NCBI RefSeq assembly: GCF_014197135.1
Contig: NZ_JACIFA010000001.1
Coordinates: 372,001 to 436,000 of the forward strand
DNA: 64,000 nt
Source: Sphingomonas zeae
GTDB lineage: Bacteria; Pseudomonadota; Alphaproteobacteria; Sphingomonadales; Sphingomonadaceae
Reading direction: 5' to 3'
The translations under genes were made by a program, and so were the position numbers. The notes beneath the pieces were generated by a model. It was not told the DNA's origin, searched no databases, and saw only the letters and a program-made list of their open reading frames with translations. Numbering within the stretch: the stretch's first letter is position 1; the number at the start of each line of letters is the position of its first letter. Shown piece after piece: positions 1 through 8,476 of the stretch.

Positions 1-596
1 ATGCGGCTGGGGTTCGTAGGCGGCTCGCCCCGCTCGATCGCGTCGACATATTGCATGCCGTCGATCACCCGGCCGAACACCGTGTACTTCTTGTCGAGCG
101 CGAAGCGCGGCTGGAAGACGATGTAGAACTGACTGTTCGCGCTGTTGGGATCATCGGCGCGCGCGGCGGCCACCGATCCGCGCACATGCGGCAGATAGTT
201 GAACTCGGCAGGCACGTTGGGCAGGTCCGACCCGCCGGTGCCGTCGCCCTTGGGGTCGCCGCCCTGCGCCATGAACCCGTCGATGACGCGGTGGAAGGTC
301 AGGCCGTCATAGAAGTGACGGCGCGTCAGCGTCTTGATCCGCTCCACCATCTTGGGCGCGACATCGGGACGCAGCCAGATCGTCACCCGGCCGCCGGTCG
401 ACAGGTCGAGCAGCCAGAGATTCTCCTTGTCGGTGACGGGGGGCGGGGTCGGACGGCCGGTGACATTGTCCTCCAGAACCTGCGCGGCCTTGGCGGGGGA
501 GGTGAATTTGGGCGGAGCTTCGGATTTCTGCGCCTGTGCCGGAACGGCGATCAGGCTGGCCATCATCATGGCAAGAGCGGCGAGAACGCGCATCAT
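1..596 (-). CDS. Peptidyl-prolyl cis-trans isomerase, cyclophilin type (3' end cut off by the window)
   Basis: Cyclophilin-type proline isomerase that should act on periplasmic or exported proteins. The reading frame starts with ATGATG at 596 and runs off the left edge, so the C-terminus is missing. The first 22 residues form a signal peptide ending in PAQAQ. A cyclophilin core follows: FHRVIDGFMAQGGDP, then GTGGS and, near the edge, YTVFGRVIDGMQYVDAIE. These match the catalytic Arg/Phe strand and the later FGxV strand of the family. It lies upstream of nothing obvious on its strand and is separated from coaD by a palindromic repeat. The family call is secure; the precise substrate is unknown. 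Confidence 0.93.
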   Translation of the reverse strand, partial: MMRVLAALAMMMASLIAVPAQAQKSEAPPKFTSPAKAAQVLEDNVTGRPTPPPVTDKENLWLLDLSTGGRVTIWLRPDVAPKMVERIKTLTRRHFYDGLTFHRVIDGFMAQGGDPKGDGTGGSDLPNVPAEFNYLPHVRGSVAAARADDPNSANSQFYIVFQPRFALDKKYTVFGRVIDGMQYVDAIERGEPPTNPSR

Positions 597-737
597 ATCT
601 CTACGACAAGGGAAGGAATGGGGAGGCTGTAGAGCAAATCGCCCCTTGCGCCAATCTGAACCTTTGGGGGCACCATCTCGCTCGCACACATGCGCAGCAT
701 GGTGGAGGGGGCGTTCCACAAGGGATGCCCTTAGAGG

Positions 738-791
738 AAGCCCCCCTCCGTCAGGGCTCCGCCCTGCCACCTCCCCGCGCCGGGGGGGATA
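738..791. repeat. REP-like intergenic palindrome (half element)
   Basis: GC-rich repeat with the recurring core CCCCCCTCCGTCAGGGC followed by GCCCTGCCACCTCCCC and a CCCCGCGCCGGGG stem. The same modules recur near 10457-10587, 50229-50356 and 57325-57442. It sits between the cyclophilin gene and the end of coaD, and may also act as a weak transcription barrier. Confidence 0.7.
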
Positions 792-1295
792 TTAGCGGCC
801 CTTCCGCCCGATCGCCTCGACGCGGGCGACGACATCCTCGCGCACCGCGGGCGTCACGAACTTGGCGATATTGCCGCCGTACATCGCGATTTCCTTGACC
901 AACCGGCTGGCGATGGGTTGCAGCGCGACATCGGCCATCAGGAAGACGGTTTCGACCCGCGGATTGATCTGCTGGTTCATCCCCGCCATCTGGTATTCAT
1001 ATTCGAAGTCGGCGACGGCACGCAGGCCCCGGACGATGACCTTCGCCCCTTCGCGCTCGGCAAAATCCATCAGCAGTGAATCGAAGGCGACGACGTGAAT
1101 CTCGCCCGCGACATCGGCGACCTCGCGCCGGACCATCTCCATCCGCTCGTCCAGCGTGAACATGGGCGATTTGGACGGATTGGTGGTGACACCGATGACC
1201 AGCCGGTCGACCAGCTTTGCGCCGCGCCGGATGATGTCCATATGGCCCAGCGTCACGGGATCGAAGGTGCCAGGATAGACGCCGATCCGGGTCAT
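792..1295 (-). CDS. coaD: Phosphopantetheine adenylyltransferase
   Basis: Catalyses the penultimate step of coenzyme A synthesis: ATP plus 4'-phosphopantetheine gives dephospho-CoA. The 167-aa product begins MTRIGVYPGTFDPVTLGH, the T/HxGH nucleotidyltransferase signature of CoaD. It also shows the second family motif around VIGVTTNPSKSP and the conserved VRGLRAVADFEYE. The start at 1295 was chosen over an upstream in-frame codon because the family begins exactly here and ATG overlaps the ispA stop by 4 nt. That indicates translational coupling in an xseB-ispA-coaD operon. Length is normal for the family. Confidence 0.97.
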   Translation of the reverse strand: MTRIGVYPGTFDPVTLGHMDIIRRGAKLVDRLVIGVTTNPSKSPMFTLDERMEMVRREVADVAGEIHVVAFDSLLMDFAEREGAKVIVRGLRAVADFEYEYQMAGMNQQINPRVETVFLMADVALQPIASRLVKEIAMYGGNIAKFVTPAVREDVVARVEAIGRKGR

Positions 1296-2197
1296 CGGTC
1301 GCGCTCCACCACATAGGCGGCGATGGCGCGCAGCAGATCGGCCTCGGGGCCGTAATCGCGCAAATGCTCGATCGCCTGGGCGACCAGCATTCGGCATTGT
1401 TCGCGCGCACGTTCGACACCCAGCAGGCTGAGGAAGGTGGCCTTGCCCGCGTCCTGATCCTTGCGCAGCTTCTTGCCCGCCGCCGCCTCGTCGCCTTCCA
1501 CGTCGAGCAGATCGTCGGCGATCTGGAAGGCAAGCCCCAGGTCATGCGCATAGCCGCGCAGATGGGTACGCCCTTCCGGCGGCACGCGGCCCAGAATCGC
1601 ACCCGCCTCGACCGCGGCGGAGATCAGCGCGCCGGTCTTCATCTGCTGAAGCCGGGTGACGGTGGCGAGGTCGAAGGTCTGGCGCTCGGCCTCCAGGTCC
1701 ATCTGCTGCCCGCCCGCCATGCCGCTGGGGCCGGACGCACGCGCGAGGTCGAGGATCAGTTCGGAACGGACGAAGGGATCGGCATGGGTCGACGGATCGG
1801 CCAGGATCTCGAAGGCCAGCGCATGGAGGCAGTCACCCGCCAGGATCGCAGTGGCCTCGTCGAAGGCCTTGTGCACTGTCGGCTTGCCGCGCCGCATGTC
1901 ATCGTCGTCCATCGCGGGCAGATCGTCATGGATCAGCGAATAGACATGGATCGCCTCCAGCGCGGTGGCGACCCAGCCCGCGCAGTTGCGGTCGACCGCG
2001 AACAGATGCGCGGTGGCGAAGACCAGCAGCGGGCGCAGCCGCTTGCCGCCGCCGATCGCGGCATGGCGCATCGCAGCATAGAGCGAGGCGCGCGGATCGC
2101 CCGGATCGGCGAGCAACTCGGCAAAGCGGCGGTCGATATCCTCCGCGACTTCGGCCAGAGCCTCGGGCAGGGTGGTGGCGGCGAGCGTCACCCTCAA
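1292..2197 (-). CDS. ispA: Polyprenyl (farnesyl) diphosphate synthase
   Basis: Trans-prenyl elongating enzyme of the isoprenoid pathway, expected to make farnesyl diphosphate from IPP and DMAPP/GPP. The 301-aa protein contains GGGKRLRPLL, the first Asp-rich motif DDLPAMDDDDMRRG (about residues 93-106) and the second, DDLLDVEGD (about 228-236). Both are needed for Mg2+-diphosphate binding. The order xseB-ispA is the classic arrangement. Here both junctions, xseB/ispA and ispA/coaD, are 4-nt overlaps. Chain length (C15 versus C20) cannot be fixed from sequence alone; size and neighbour favour C15. Confidence 0.95.
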   Translation of the reverse strand: MRVTLAATTLPEALAEVAEDIDRRFAELLADPGDPRASLYAAMRHAAIGGGKRLRPLLVFATAHLFAVDRNCAGWVATALEAIHVYSLIHDDLPAMDDDDMRRGKPTVHKAFDEATAILAGDCLHALAFEILADPSTHADPFVRSELILDLARASGPSGMAGGQQMDLEAERQTFDLATVTRLQQMKTGALISAAVEAGAILGRVPPEGRTHLRGYAHDLGLAFQIADDLLDVEGDEAAAGKKLRKDQDAGKATFLSLLGVERAREQCRMLVAQAIEHLRDYGPEADLLRAIAAYVVERDR

Positions 2198-2433
2198 CCC
2201 GCCTCGAACGGGCGCGTGCCCGCGGCCTTGCCCTCGGCGTCGAGGCGGATCGCCTCGATCCGGGCCTGGGCGGCGTCGAGCCGTTCGGCGCAGCGCTGGC
2301 GCAGACGATCGCCGCGCTCATAGAGGCGGATCGATTCGTCGAGCGTCGCTTCGCCGCTTTCCAGTCGGCCGACGATCCTCTCCAATTCCTTGAGGGCGTC
2401 CTCGAACGTCAGTTCTTCGATGGGCGTATCCAT
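2194..2433 (-). CDS. xseB: Exodeoxyribonuclease VII small subunit
   Basis: The 79-aa small subunit of exonuclease VII assembles with XseA to degrade single-stranded DNA. It shows the family pattern FEDALKELERIVGRLESG, then LDESIRLYERGDRLRQRC, a short antiparallel helical hairpin. It overlaps ispA by 4 nt and is the first gene of the xseB-ispA-coaD operon. xseA is not in this window. Confidence 0.95.
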   Translation of the reverse strand: MDTPIEELTFEDALKELERIVGRLESGEATLDESIRLYERGDRLRQRCAERLDAAQARIEAIRLDAEGKAAGTRPFEAG

Positions 2434-2480
2434 GACGCCGCTATGCGATACCGACTCGACGCGCGCAAGGATGCTCGCAC

Positions 2481-2660
2481 TCAGCGCAGCCGGTTGACGG
2501 TCCAGGTGTAGAGAAACGAGACGCCGAACAGTCCCACATCGACCGCCGCCTGAACCCGGCGCGGCGAATGATCGGTCAGGTCATGGGTGATGAGACGGAT
2601 ATCGGCCCTCGGATGGTGATAGGCCAGCGCGATCAGCGAAAGCCCCAATCCCGCCATCAT
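2481..2660 (-). CDS. Small hydrophobic protein translationally coupled to the GGDEF gene
   Basis: A 59-residue protein starting MMAGLGLSLIALAY, with one hydrophobic N-terminal segment, a polar middle (HHPRADIRLITHDLTDHSPRR) and a second, weaker hydrophobic stretch VDVGLFGVSFLYTW. I do not recognise a family. The ATG at 2660 overlaps the stop of the upstream GGDEF gene in an ATGA arrangement, so I prefer it to the in-frame codon at 2678. Coupling suggests a membrane partner of the GGDEF protein, but this is inference. Confidence 0.6.
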   Translation of the reverse strand: MMAGLGLSLIALAYHHPRADIRLITHDLTDHSPRRVQAAVDVGLFGVSFLYTWTVNRLR

Positions 2661-4435
2661 GATCCGCCGTTCACGCAAAGTCCTTCCCCCCTGGCCGTCG
2701 TCTTACGATGGGGGTGGATCGCGGGCAATAGCCCGGCCGGTGATGCGGCGACGATCGGCGGCCCCCAGCAGGCCCGGTCGCGTCCGGCGTGCTTGGCCGC
2801 AAACAGGGCCTCGTCCGCCTCTCGGTACAGGCGGCGCCAGTCCGATTCGTCGGCGATCGGGCCGGTGCACAGGCCCAGGCTGGCGGTGACGGTCAGCCCG
2901 GACGGATAGCCGGTCGTGCGTAACCGGGCCAGCAGCGTCTCGGGATCGGGGGCGCGTTCGGCATCGGCCAGCAGTGCGAACTCTTCGCCGCCGATCCGGG
3001 CGACCAGCATGTCGGGGCCGACCGCCGCCCCCAGCGTGCGGGCAAAGATGCGCAGCACCTCGTCGCCGTCGTCATGACCCAGCGTATCGTTGATCCGCTT
3101 GAAATGGTCGATGTCCGCCAGCATCAGCGTCTGCGGCCCGCTGCGCCCGATCGCCTGTTCCAAGAAGGCGCGCCGGTTGAACAGACCGGTCAGCGGATCG
3201 GTATCGGCCAGGCGGCGCGCCACCCGCTCGTCGGCGCGCGCCAGATCGCGTTCGCGGCTGAGCAGATAGATTCGATAGGCGACGCCGACGCTGGCGATCA
3301 GCGCCTCCACGCCCATGGACAACACCGTCGACTGGTCGATCCAGGGCCGCCATTCGATCAGGTGCAGCGCCTGGAGCACCCGGAACATCGCCAGCCCGAT
3401 CGGCGCGGCCCAGGCGATCGCAAAGGCCCAGAGGAAATTGCTGCGCCGCCGCCACGCCCGGACCAGCACGGCGATCAGGAAGATCAGCAGCACCATGAAG
3501 CCGAGCAGCACCGCCTGGTCGAGCGCAATGATCCAGCGCGGAGCGAGTAGCGCGAAGGCGATGTTGGGAATGGCGATGACAACGAAGCTGATGGCCGCCA
3601 TCCGGTCCAGCCAGCCCTCGAACACCTTCCGCTCGAAGAAATAGCGCGAGAAGATCACCAGGGTCATCGCGACGCCGCCGAGCATGATCGCGTTCCAGCG
3701 ATGCCGCTCGTTATTGTCGAGCCAGGGTAGCCATTGGCCGATCAACCCCGACGACGACAGCGCATAGCCGGTGATGAAGAACAGGAGTAGGCAATAGACC
3801 GGCTGAAGCGGCTGGCGCAGCGCGGGCCAGAGGGCGAGATTGTACACCGCCAGGCCGACGACTATGCCGATGATGACGCCATAGATCAGCCCGAGCGAGG
3901 ACTCGACCGCCAGCATGTCGGCATGATGGCTGATCCGCGCGCCGCGCACGACGCCGCGCATATTGGCCGCGCCATGCGCCTCCCACAGGATACGCACCGG
4001 TCGCGCCGTTTCGCCGGGAAGCGGCACGGCGATCATCGCACCGAGCAATAGATAGGGGGCCGTCGTCGCGCTGGTGAAGGCGACGGTGCGAATTCGCCCG
4101 TCGGCATAGAGGATATGCAGCGCCGTCGCATCCTGCCAGGTGCTGGCGAAGCTGACCGCGAGCCGATCGCGAGGGTCGCCCGATATCGTCGGCAGCGGTT
4201 GCGACAGGACCCAATAATCGCCGACGCCGTAAGAGGACTGGTCGCTGGTGCAATCGAACCCCTGGGGTCGGGCCAGCAGGGCGCGGGCATCGTCGCCCGA
4301 TCGGATCGGGCGAATGCAGGTGGCCAGGGCCTCACCGGCTTGGGCGCGCGCCTCCGCCAACGGCCAGAATGCCGCCAGCAGCGCCAGCACCAACGCAGCT
4401 ATCGTGATCGGCCCTATGCCCTTCATGATTCTCAT
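2657..4435 (-). CDS. 7TM sensor (7TMR-DISM type) diguanylate cyclase
   Basis: Membrane receptor expected to make cyclic di-GMP. It has an N-terminal signal segment, then a periplasmic domain to about residue 170 resembling 7TMR-DISM extracellular domains. Seven or so transmembrane helices follow (from SLGLIYGVIIGIVVGLAVY to VLSMGVEALIASVGVAYRIY), then a GGDEF domain starting at DTDPLTGLFNRRAFLEQA. The active-site loop reads ARIGGEEFALL, compatible with activity. The RxxD inhibitory site is absent: VGPD stands where RxxD would be. Start is uncertain; in-frame ATG codons lie at 4471, 4435 and 4426. I chose 4435 because it gives a normal signal segment. Confidence 0.85.
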   Translation of the reverse strand: MRIMKGIGPITIAALVLALLAAFWPLAEARAQAGEALATCIRPIRSGDDARALLARPQGFDCTSDQSSYGVGDYWVLSQPLPTISGDPRDRLAVSFASTWQDATALHILYADGRIRTVAFTSATTAPYLLLGAMIAVPLPGETARPVRILWEAHGAANMRGVVRGARISHHADMLAVESSLGLIYGVIIGIVVGLAVYNLALWPALRQPLQPVYCLLLFFITGYALSSSGLIGQWLPWLDNNERHRWNAIMLGGVAMTLVIFSRYFFERKVFEGWLDRMAAISFVVIAIPNIAFALLAPRWIIALDQAVLLGFMVLLIFLIAVLVRAWRRRSNFLWAFAIAWAAPIGLAMFRVLQALHLIEWRPWIDQSTVLSMGVEALIASVGVAYRIYLLSRERDLARADERVARRLADTDPLTGLFNRRAFLEQAIGRSGPQTLMLADIDHFKRINDTLGHDDGDEVLRIFARTLGAAVGPDMLVARIGGEEFALLADAERAPDPETLLARLRTTGYPSGLTVTASLGLCTGPIADESDWRRLYREADEALFAAKHAGRDRACWGPPIVAASPAGLLPAIHPHRKTTARGEGLCVNGGS

Positions 4436-4518
4436 CTGTCTGCGAAAGGCCGAAAATCGGGTTAATGGCATTGTAATATGACTGGCACATGTCGCCGGGC
4501 CTTACCGATGGAACATGG

Positions 4519-4550
4519 AAAAAGGGCCGGGTGTCGCCACCCGGCCCTTT
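4519..4550 (-). terminator. Rho-independent terminator of clpA
   Basis: Perfect 10-bp stem GGGCCGGGTG / CACCCGGCCC (4524-4533 and 4538-4547) with loop TCGC. Read on the minus strand it is followed by five T residues, directly after the clpA stop. On the plus strand only three T follow. Confidence 0.85.
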
Positions 4551-4578
4551 CGACAATATTCAGCTTTCCAGTGGCCGA

Positions 4579-6897
4579 TCAGCTCGCGTCGACTGAGGCG
4601 GGCTTGCCGCCCTTCTTGCGCGGCTTCTTGGGGGGAGCCGGTTCGATCGCGAAGGACAGCGCGCCGTCCTTCATCTTCACCGTCACCTCGCCGCCATGCA
4701 CCAGCTTGCCGAACAACAGTTCCTCGGCCAGCGGCTGCTTGATCTTCTCCTGGATCAGGCGGCCCATCGGGCGTGCACCATACAGGCGGTCATAGCCCTT
4801 CTCGGTGAGCCAGCTCTTCGCCGCCTCGTCCAGGCTGATATGGACGTTGCGGTCCGCCAGCTGAAGTTCGAGCTGGAGGATGAACTTGTCCACCACCCGC
4901 GCCACGACCTCCGGCGGCAGATACCCGAAGGGCACGATCGCATCCAGGCGATTGCGGAATTCCGGCGTGAACATCTTCTGCACGGCCTGCTCATCCTCGC
5001 CCTCGCGGGTGAGGTTGCCGAAGCCGACCGTCTCGCGTGCCATGTCGGCGGCGCCCGCATTGGTCGTCATGATGATGATCGTGTTGCGGAAATCGACCGT
5101 CTTGCCGTGGTGATCGGTCAGCTTGCCGTTGTCCATCACCTGAAGAAGGATGTTGAACAGGTCGGGATGCGCCTTCTCGATCTCGTCGAGCAGCAGCACC
5201 GAATGCGGGTTCTGGTCGACCGCATCGGTCAGCAGACCGCCCTGGTCATAGCCGACATAGCCCGGAGGGGCACCGATCAGACGGCTGACCGAGTGACGCT
5301 CCATATATTCGGACATGTCGAACCGCTGGAGCGGGATGCCCAGGATCGTCGCCAGCTGCCGCGCAACCTCCGTCTTGCCGACGCCGGTGGGGCCGGTGAA
5401 CAGATAGTTGCCGATCGGCTTGTCGGGATCGCGCAGGCCCGCCCGGCTGAGCTTGATCGCCGAGGACAGATTCTCGATCGCGGCATTCTGGCCGAACACC
5501 ACGCGCTTGAGGTCGGTCTCCAGCGTTTCCAGCTGCTGGCGGTCGTCGGTCGACACGCTTTTCGGCGGGATGCGCGCCATGGTGGCGATCACCGCCTCGA
5601 TCTCCTTGGGCGTGATCGTCTTCTTGCGCTTGCTGACCGGCACCAGCATCTGCATCGCGCCGACCTCGTCGATCACGTCGATCGCCTTGTCGGGCAGCTT
5701 GCGGTCGTTGATGTAGCGCGCCGACAACTCGACCGCCGACTTGATCGCATCGGGGGTGTACTTCACCTGATGGTGATCCTCGAATGCCGAGCGCAGACCC
5801 GCCAGGATCTTGATCGTGTCCTCGATCGTCGGCTCGTTCACATCGATCTTCTGGAACCGGCGCAGCAGCGCGCGGTCCTTTTCGAAGTGGTTGCGGAACT
5901 CCTTGTACGTCGTCGAGCCGATGCAGCGGATCGTGCCGCCCGACAAAGCGGGCTTGAGCAGGTTCGACGCATCCATCGCCCCGCCGCTGGTCGCGCCCGC
6001 GCCGATGACGGTGTGAATCTCGTCGATGAAGAGCACCGCATGGGGCAGCTTCTCCAGCTCGTTGACGACCGCCTTCAGTCGCTCCTCGAAATCACCGCGA
6101 TAACGGGTGCCCGCCAGCAGCGCGCCCATGTCGAGCGAGTAGATGACGGCGTTGAGCAGCACCTCGGGAACGTCGCCCTCGACGATCTTGCGCGCCAGAC
6201 CTTCGGCGATGGCGGTCTTGCCGACGCCGGGGTCGCCCACATAGAGCGGGTTGTTCTTCGACCGGCGGCACAGGATCTGGACCGTGCGGTCCACTTCCGG
6301 CCCGCGCCCGATCAGCGGATCGACCTTGCCGATCTTGGCCTTTTCGTTGAGGTCGACGGTGAACTGCTTGAGCGCGCTCTCGGCCTTGCCTTTCTCCGTA
6401 GGCTTGGCGGGCTTTTCCTCCTCGACGCCCTTGGGCGGGGTCGATTCGGTGGTGGCACCACCCTTGCCGACGCCGTGGCTGATGAAGCTGACGGCATCCA
6501 GGCGGCTCATATCCTGCTGTTGCAGGAAATAGACGGCATAGGATTCGCGTTCGGAAAACAGCGCGACCAGCACGTTCGCGCCGGTCACTTCGTCGCGGCC
6601 CGAGGACTGGACGTGCAGGATCGCGCGCTGGACCACGCGCTGGAACCCGCTGGTGGGGGAGGGGTCGGTCGCCGCCTCGACCTTCAGCGCGTCGAGTTCG
6701 GTGTCGAGATACTGGGCGACCGTCGCCTTCAACTCGCCCGTGTCGACATGGCACGCTTCCATCACCTTGGAGGCATGTTCGTCGTCGATCAGCGCGAGGA
6801 GGAGGTGCTCCAGCGTGGCATATTCATGGCGCCGCACGGTCGCGGCTTCGAGCGCCTTGTGAAGCGTGGTCTCAAGCGCGGGGGCGAAAGATGGCAT
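4579..6897 (-). CDS. clpA: ATP-dependent Clp protease ATP-binding subunit ClpA
   Basis: AAA+ unfoldase that feeds substrates into ClpP. The 772-aa protein has the Clp N-domain (about 1-145), a Pro/Glu/Lys-rich linker (about 147-175) and AAA module 1 with Walker A GDPGVGKT at 221-228 and Walker B VLFIDEIHTVIGAGA. AAA module 2 follows with Walker A GPTGVGKT near residue 500, and a C-terminal D2-small domain ending in a Lys/Pro-rich tail. A VGFG tripeptide-like loop in module 2 fits the ClpP-docking loop. clpS, often just upstream, is not adjacent here; a DUF1192 gene is. Length fits ClpA, not ClpB or ClpC. Confidence 0.96.
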   Translation of the reverse strand: MPSFAPALETTLHKALEAATVRRHEYATLEHLLLALIDDEHASKVMEACHVDTGELKATVAQYLDTELDALKVEAATDPSPTSGFQRVVQRAILHVQSSGRDEVTGANVLVALFSERESYAVYFLQQQDMSRLDAVSFISHGVGKGGATTESTPPKGVEEEKPAKPTEKGKAESALKQFTVDLNEKAKIGKVDPLIGRGPEVDRTVQILCRRSKNNPLYVGDPGVGKTAIAEGLARKIVEGDVPEVLLNAVIYSLDMGALLAGTRYRGDFEERLKAVVNELEKLPHAVLFIDEIHTVIGAGATSGGAMDASNLLKPALSGGTIRCIGSTTYKEFRNHFEKDRALLRRFQKIDVNEPTIEDTIKILAGLRSAFEDHHQVKYTPDAIKSAVELSARYINDRKLPDKAIDVIDEVGAMQMLVPVSKRKKTITPKEIEAVIATMARIPPKSVSTDDRQQLETLETDLKRVVFGQNAAIENLSSAIKLSRAGLRDPDKPIGNYLFTGPTGVGKTEVARQLATILGIPLQRFDMSEYMERHSVSRLIGAPPGYVGYDQGGLLTDAVDQNPHSVLLLDEIEKAHPDLFNILLQVMDNGKLTDHHGKTVDFRNTIIIMTTNAGAADMARETVGFGNLTREGEDEQAVQKMFTPEFRNRLDAIVPFGYLPPEVVARVVDKFILQLELQLADRNVHISLDEAAKSWLTEKGYDRLYGARPMGRLIQEKIKQPLAEELLFGKLVHGGEVTVKMKDGALSFAIEPAPPKKPRKKGGKPASVDAS

Positions 6898-7064
6898 CTA
6901 CGATACTCCTGGCGAAGCGCAGGGGACGGGCGCTCCGTTGCGACCAATGTCGGGATGGGGAGGCCCCGCATCAAGCGGGTATGGCACGCCGGATCTGAAC
7001 AAAGCGTGTTCGGCGGCGCGGGCGAACCGGCGGAGGGGGTTGGTCCCGGCCGAGCCCCGCGCCG

Positions 7065-7259
7065 TCACCGCTTGAACAGGGCGTCGGCGCTGGCGCGGTG
7101 GGTGGCGGCGCGATCCATGTGGCGTCGGGTGCGGGTGATCTCGCCCTCCAGCGCCGCGATCCGCGACTCCAGCTCGGCCACCGAGAGCGGGTCGAGATCC
7201 TGCTTGGTCAGTGCGGCGAGCGCATCCGGCAGGCGGAGGGGGGAATCATCCGGGTCCAT
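7065..7259 (-). CDS. DUF1192 family protein
   Basis: A 64-aa protein starting MDPDDSPLRLPDALAAL, with LDPLSVAELESRIAALEGEI and then a Lys/Arg/His helix. This is the DUF1192 pattern common in Alphaproteobacteria: a short acidic N-terminus and a coiled-coil-forming helix. The start is the ATG at 7259; the longer open frame upstream is only the antisense shadow of the plus-strand oxidoreductase. Divergent from the oxidoreductase gene and upstream of clpA. Function unknown. Confidence 0.85.
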   Translation of the reverse strand: MDPDDSPLRLPDALAALTKQDLDPLSVAELESRIAALEGEITRTRRHMDRAATHRASADALFKR

Positions 7260-7382
7260 CACGGGATGCAGCGTTGACCCCAACGCCGCCGATGTCAATA
7301 ACAGGGCGACAGTGGTCGAGAGGGGGGATGGCAACCGGTGTACGCGCTTAGCGAGGGGTTGGGGATCGGCGATATCCCGAAG

Positions 7383-8399
7383 ATGATGACGGCCATCGAT
7401 CCCGAGGCCGCGGGCGGTCCCGAGGTGCTGGTGCCTGTCCAGCGCCCGACTCCCAGTGCCGGCGAGGGCGAGGTGCTGATCCGCGTCGCCGCCGCCGGGG
7501 TGAACCGCCCCGACGTGATGCAGCGCCAAGGCCTGTATCCACCACCGCCGGGCGCCCCCTCCATTCCGGGGCTGGAGATCGCGGGCGAAATCGTCGCGAT
7601 CGGCGAGGGCGTGGGGCCGGAGATGCTGGGCCAGCCGGTCTGCGCGCTGATCGGCGGCGGGGGTTATGCCGAATATGCCGTCGCGGTCGCCGACCATTGT
7701 CTGACGGTGCCCCATGGCCTGTCGATGGTTCAGGCCGCTGCGATCCCCGAGACGCTGTTTACCGTTTGGACCAACGTGTTCGAGCGCGCCTATGCCAGCG
7801 AGGGCGATTCCGTGCTGGTGCATGGCGGGACCAGCGGCATCGGCACCATGACGATCGCGCTGGGCCGGATCTTCGGGATGACGGTGATCGTTACCGCGGG
7901 CTCGGATGAGAAATGCGCCGCCGCTGAAAAACTGGGCGCGGCCAAGGCGATCAATTACAAGACGGCCGATTTCGTCGAGGCGGTGAAGGATTTCACCGAC
8001 GGGCGGGGCGTCGACATCGTGCTCGACATGGTCGGCGGCGACTATGTGCCGCGCAACCTGAAATGCCTGGCCGAGGATGGCCGTCACGTCTCGATCGCGG
8101 TGCAGCGCGGTGCCAACGCGGAAATCCCGATCTGGGAGATCATGCGCCGTCGCCTGACCCTGACCGGCTCGACGCTGCGTGGACGCGACCGGGCGTTCAA
8201 GGCGATGGTCGCGGACGAACTATCGAGTGTGGTCTGGCCGCATGTCGAGGAAGGGCGGCTGCGCCCTGTCATCGACCGGAGCTTCCCCCTGTCCCAAGCC
8301 GCCGAGGCGCATCGCCGGATGGAGGCGGGCGATCATCTCGGCAAGATCGTCCTGACGATGGACGATCTCGTGGCCGGCGGACCGCAAGGCCAATCTTGA
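7383..8399 (+). CDS. NAD(P)H-quinone oxidoreductase, PIG3/zeta-crystallin type
   Basis: Zinc-independent medium-chain dehydrogenase/reductase that should reduce quinones with NADPH. The N-terminus MMTAIDPEAAGGPEVL and the GVNRPDVMQRQGLYPPPPG motif are typical of the PIG3-like quinone oxidoreductase subfamily. The catalytic-zinc residues are lacking. The Rossmann segment reads VLVHGGTSGIGTMTIALG (about residues 144-161). The frame opens at 7338, but family alignment puts the start at the ATGATG at 7383/7386. No strong Shine-Dalgarno was seen, so the exact start is uncertain. Confidence 0.9.
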   Translation: MMTAIDPEAAGGPEVLVPVQRPTPSAGEGEVLIRVAAAGVNRPDVMQRQGLYPPPPGAPSIPGLEIAGEIVAIGEGVGPEMLGQPVCALIGGGGYAEYAVAVADHCLTVPHGLSMVQAAAIPETLFTVWTNVFERAYASEGDSVLVHGGTSGIGTMTIALGRIFGMTVIVTAGSDEKCAAAEKLGAAKAINYKTADFVEAVKDFTDGRGVDIVLDMVGGDYVPRNLKCLAEDGRHVSIAVQRGANAEIPIWEIMRRRLTLTGSTLRGRDRAFKAMVADELSSVVWPHVEEGRLRPVIDRSFPLSQAAEAHRRMEAGDHLGKIVLTMDDLVAGGPQGQS

Positions 8400-8476
8400 T
8401 CCCGCTGCAAAAGATTGCAACGGATCGAACGACCGGATCGGCCGTTTCCCCGCGCTGAATCCAGGAGGGGACGTCG

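Noticed and set aside
1-596. Complete periplasmic cyclophilin with unusual end
   Set aside because: The frame runs off the left edge; the missing end is only a window cut, not a truncation.
4696-7386. 896-aa antisense frame opposite clpA
   Set aside because: Follows from high GC at third codon positions of clpA. No domain, start signal or homology-like pattern is visible.
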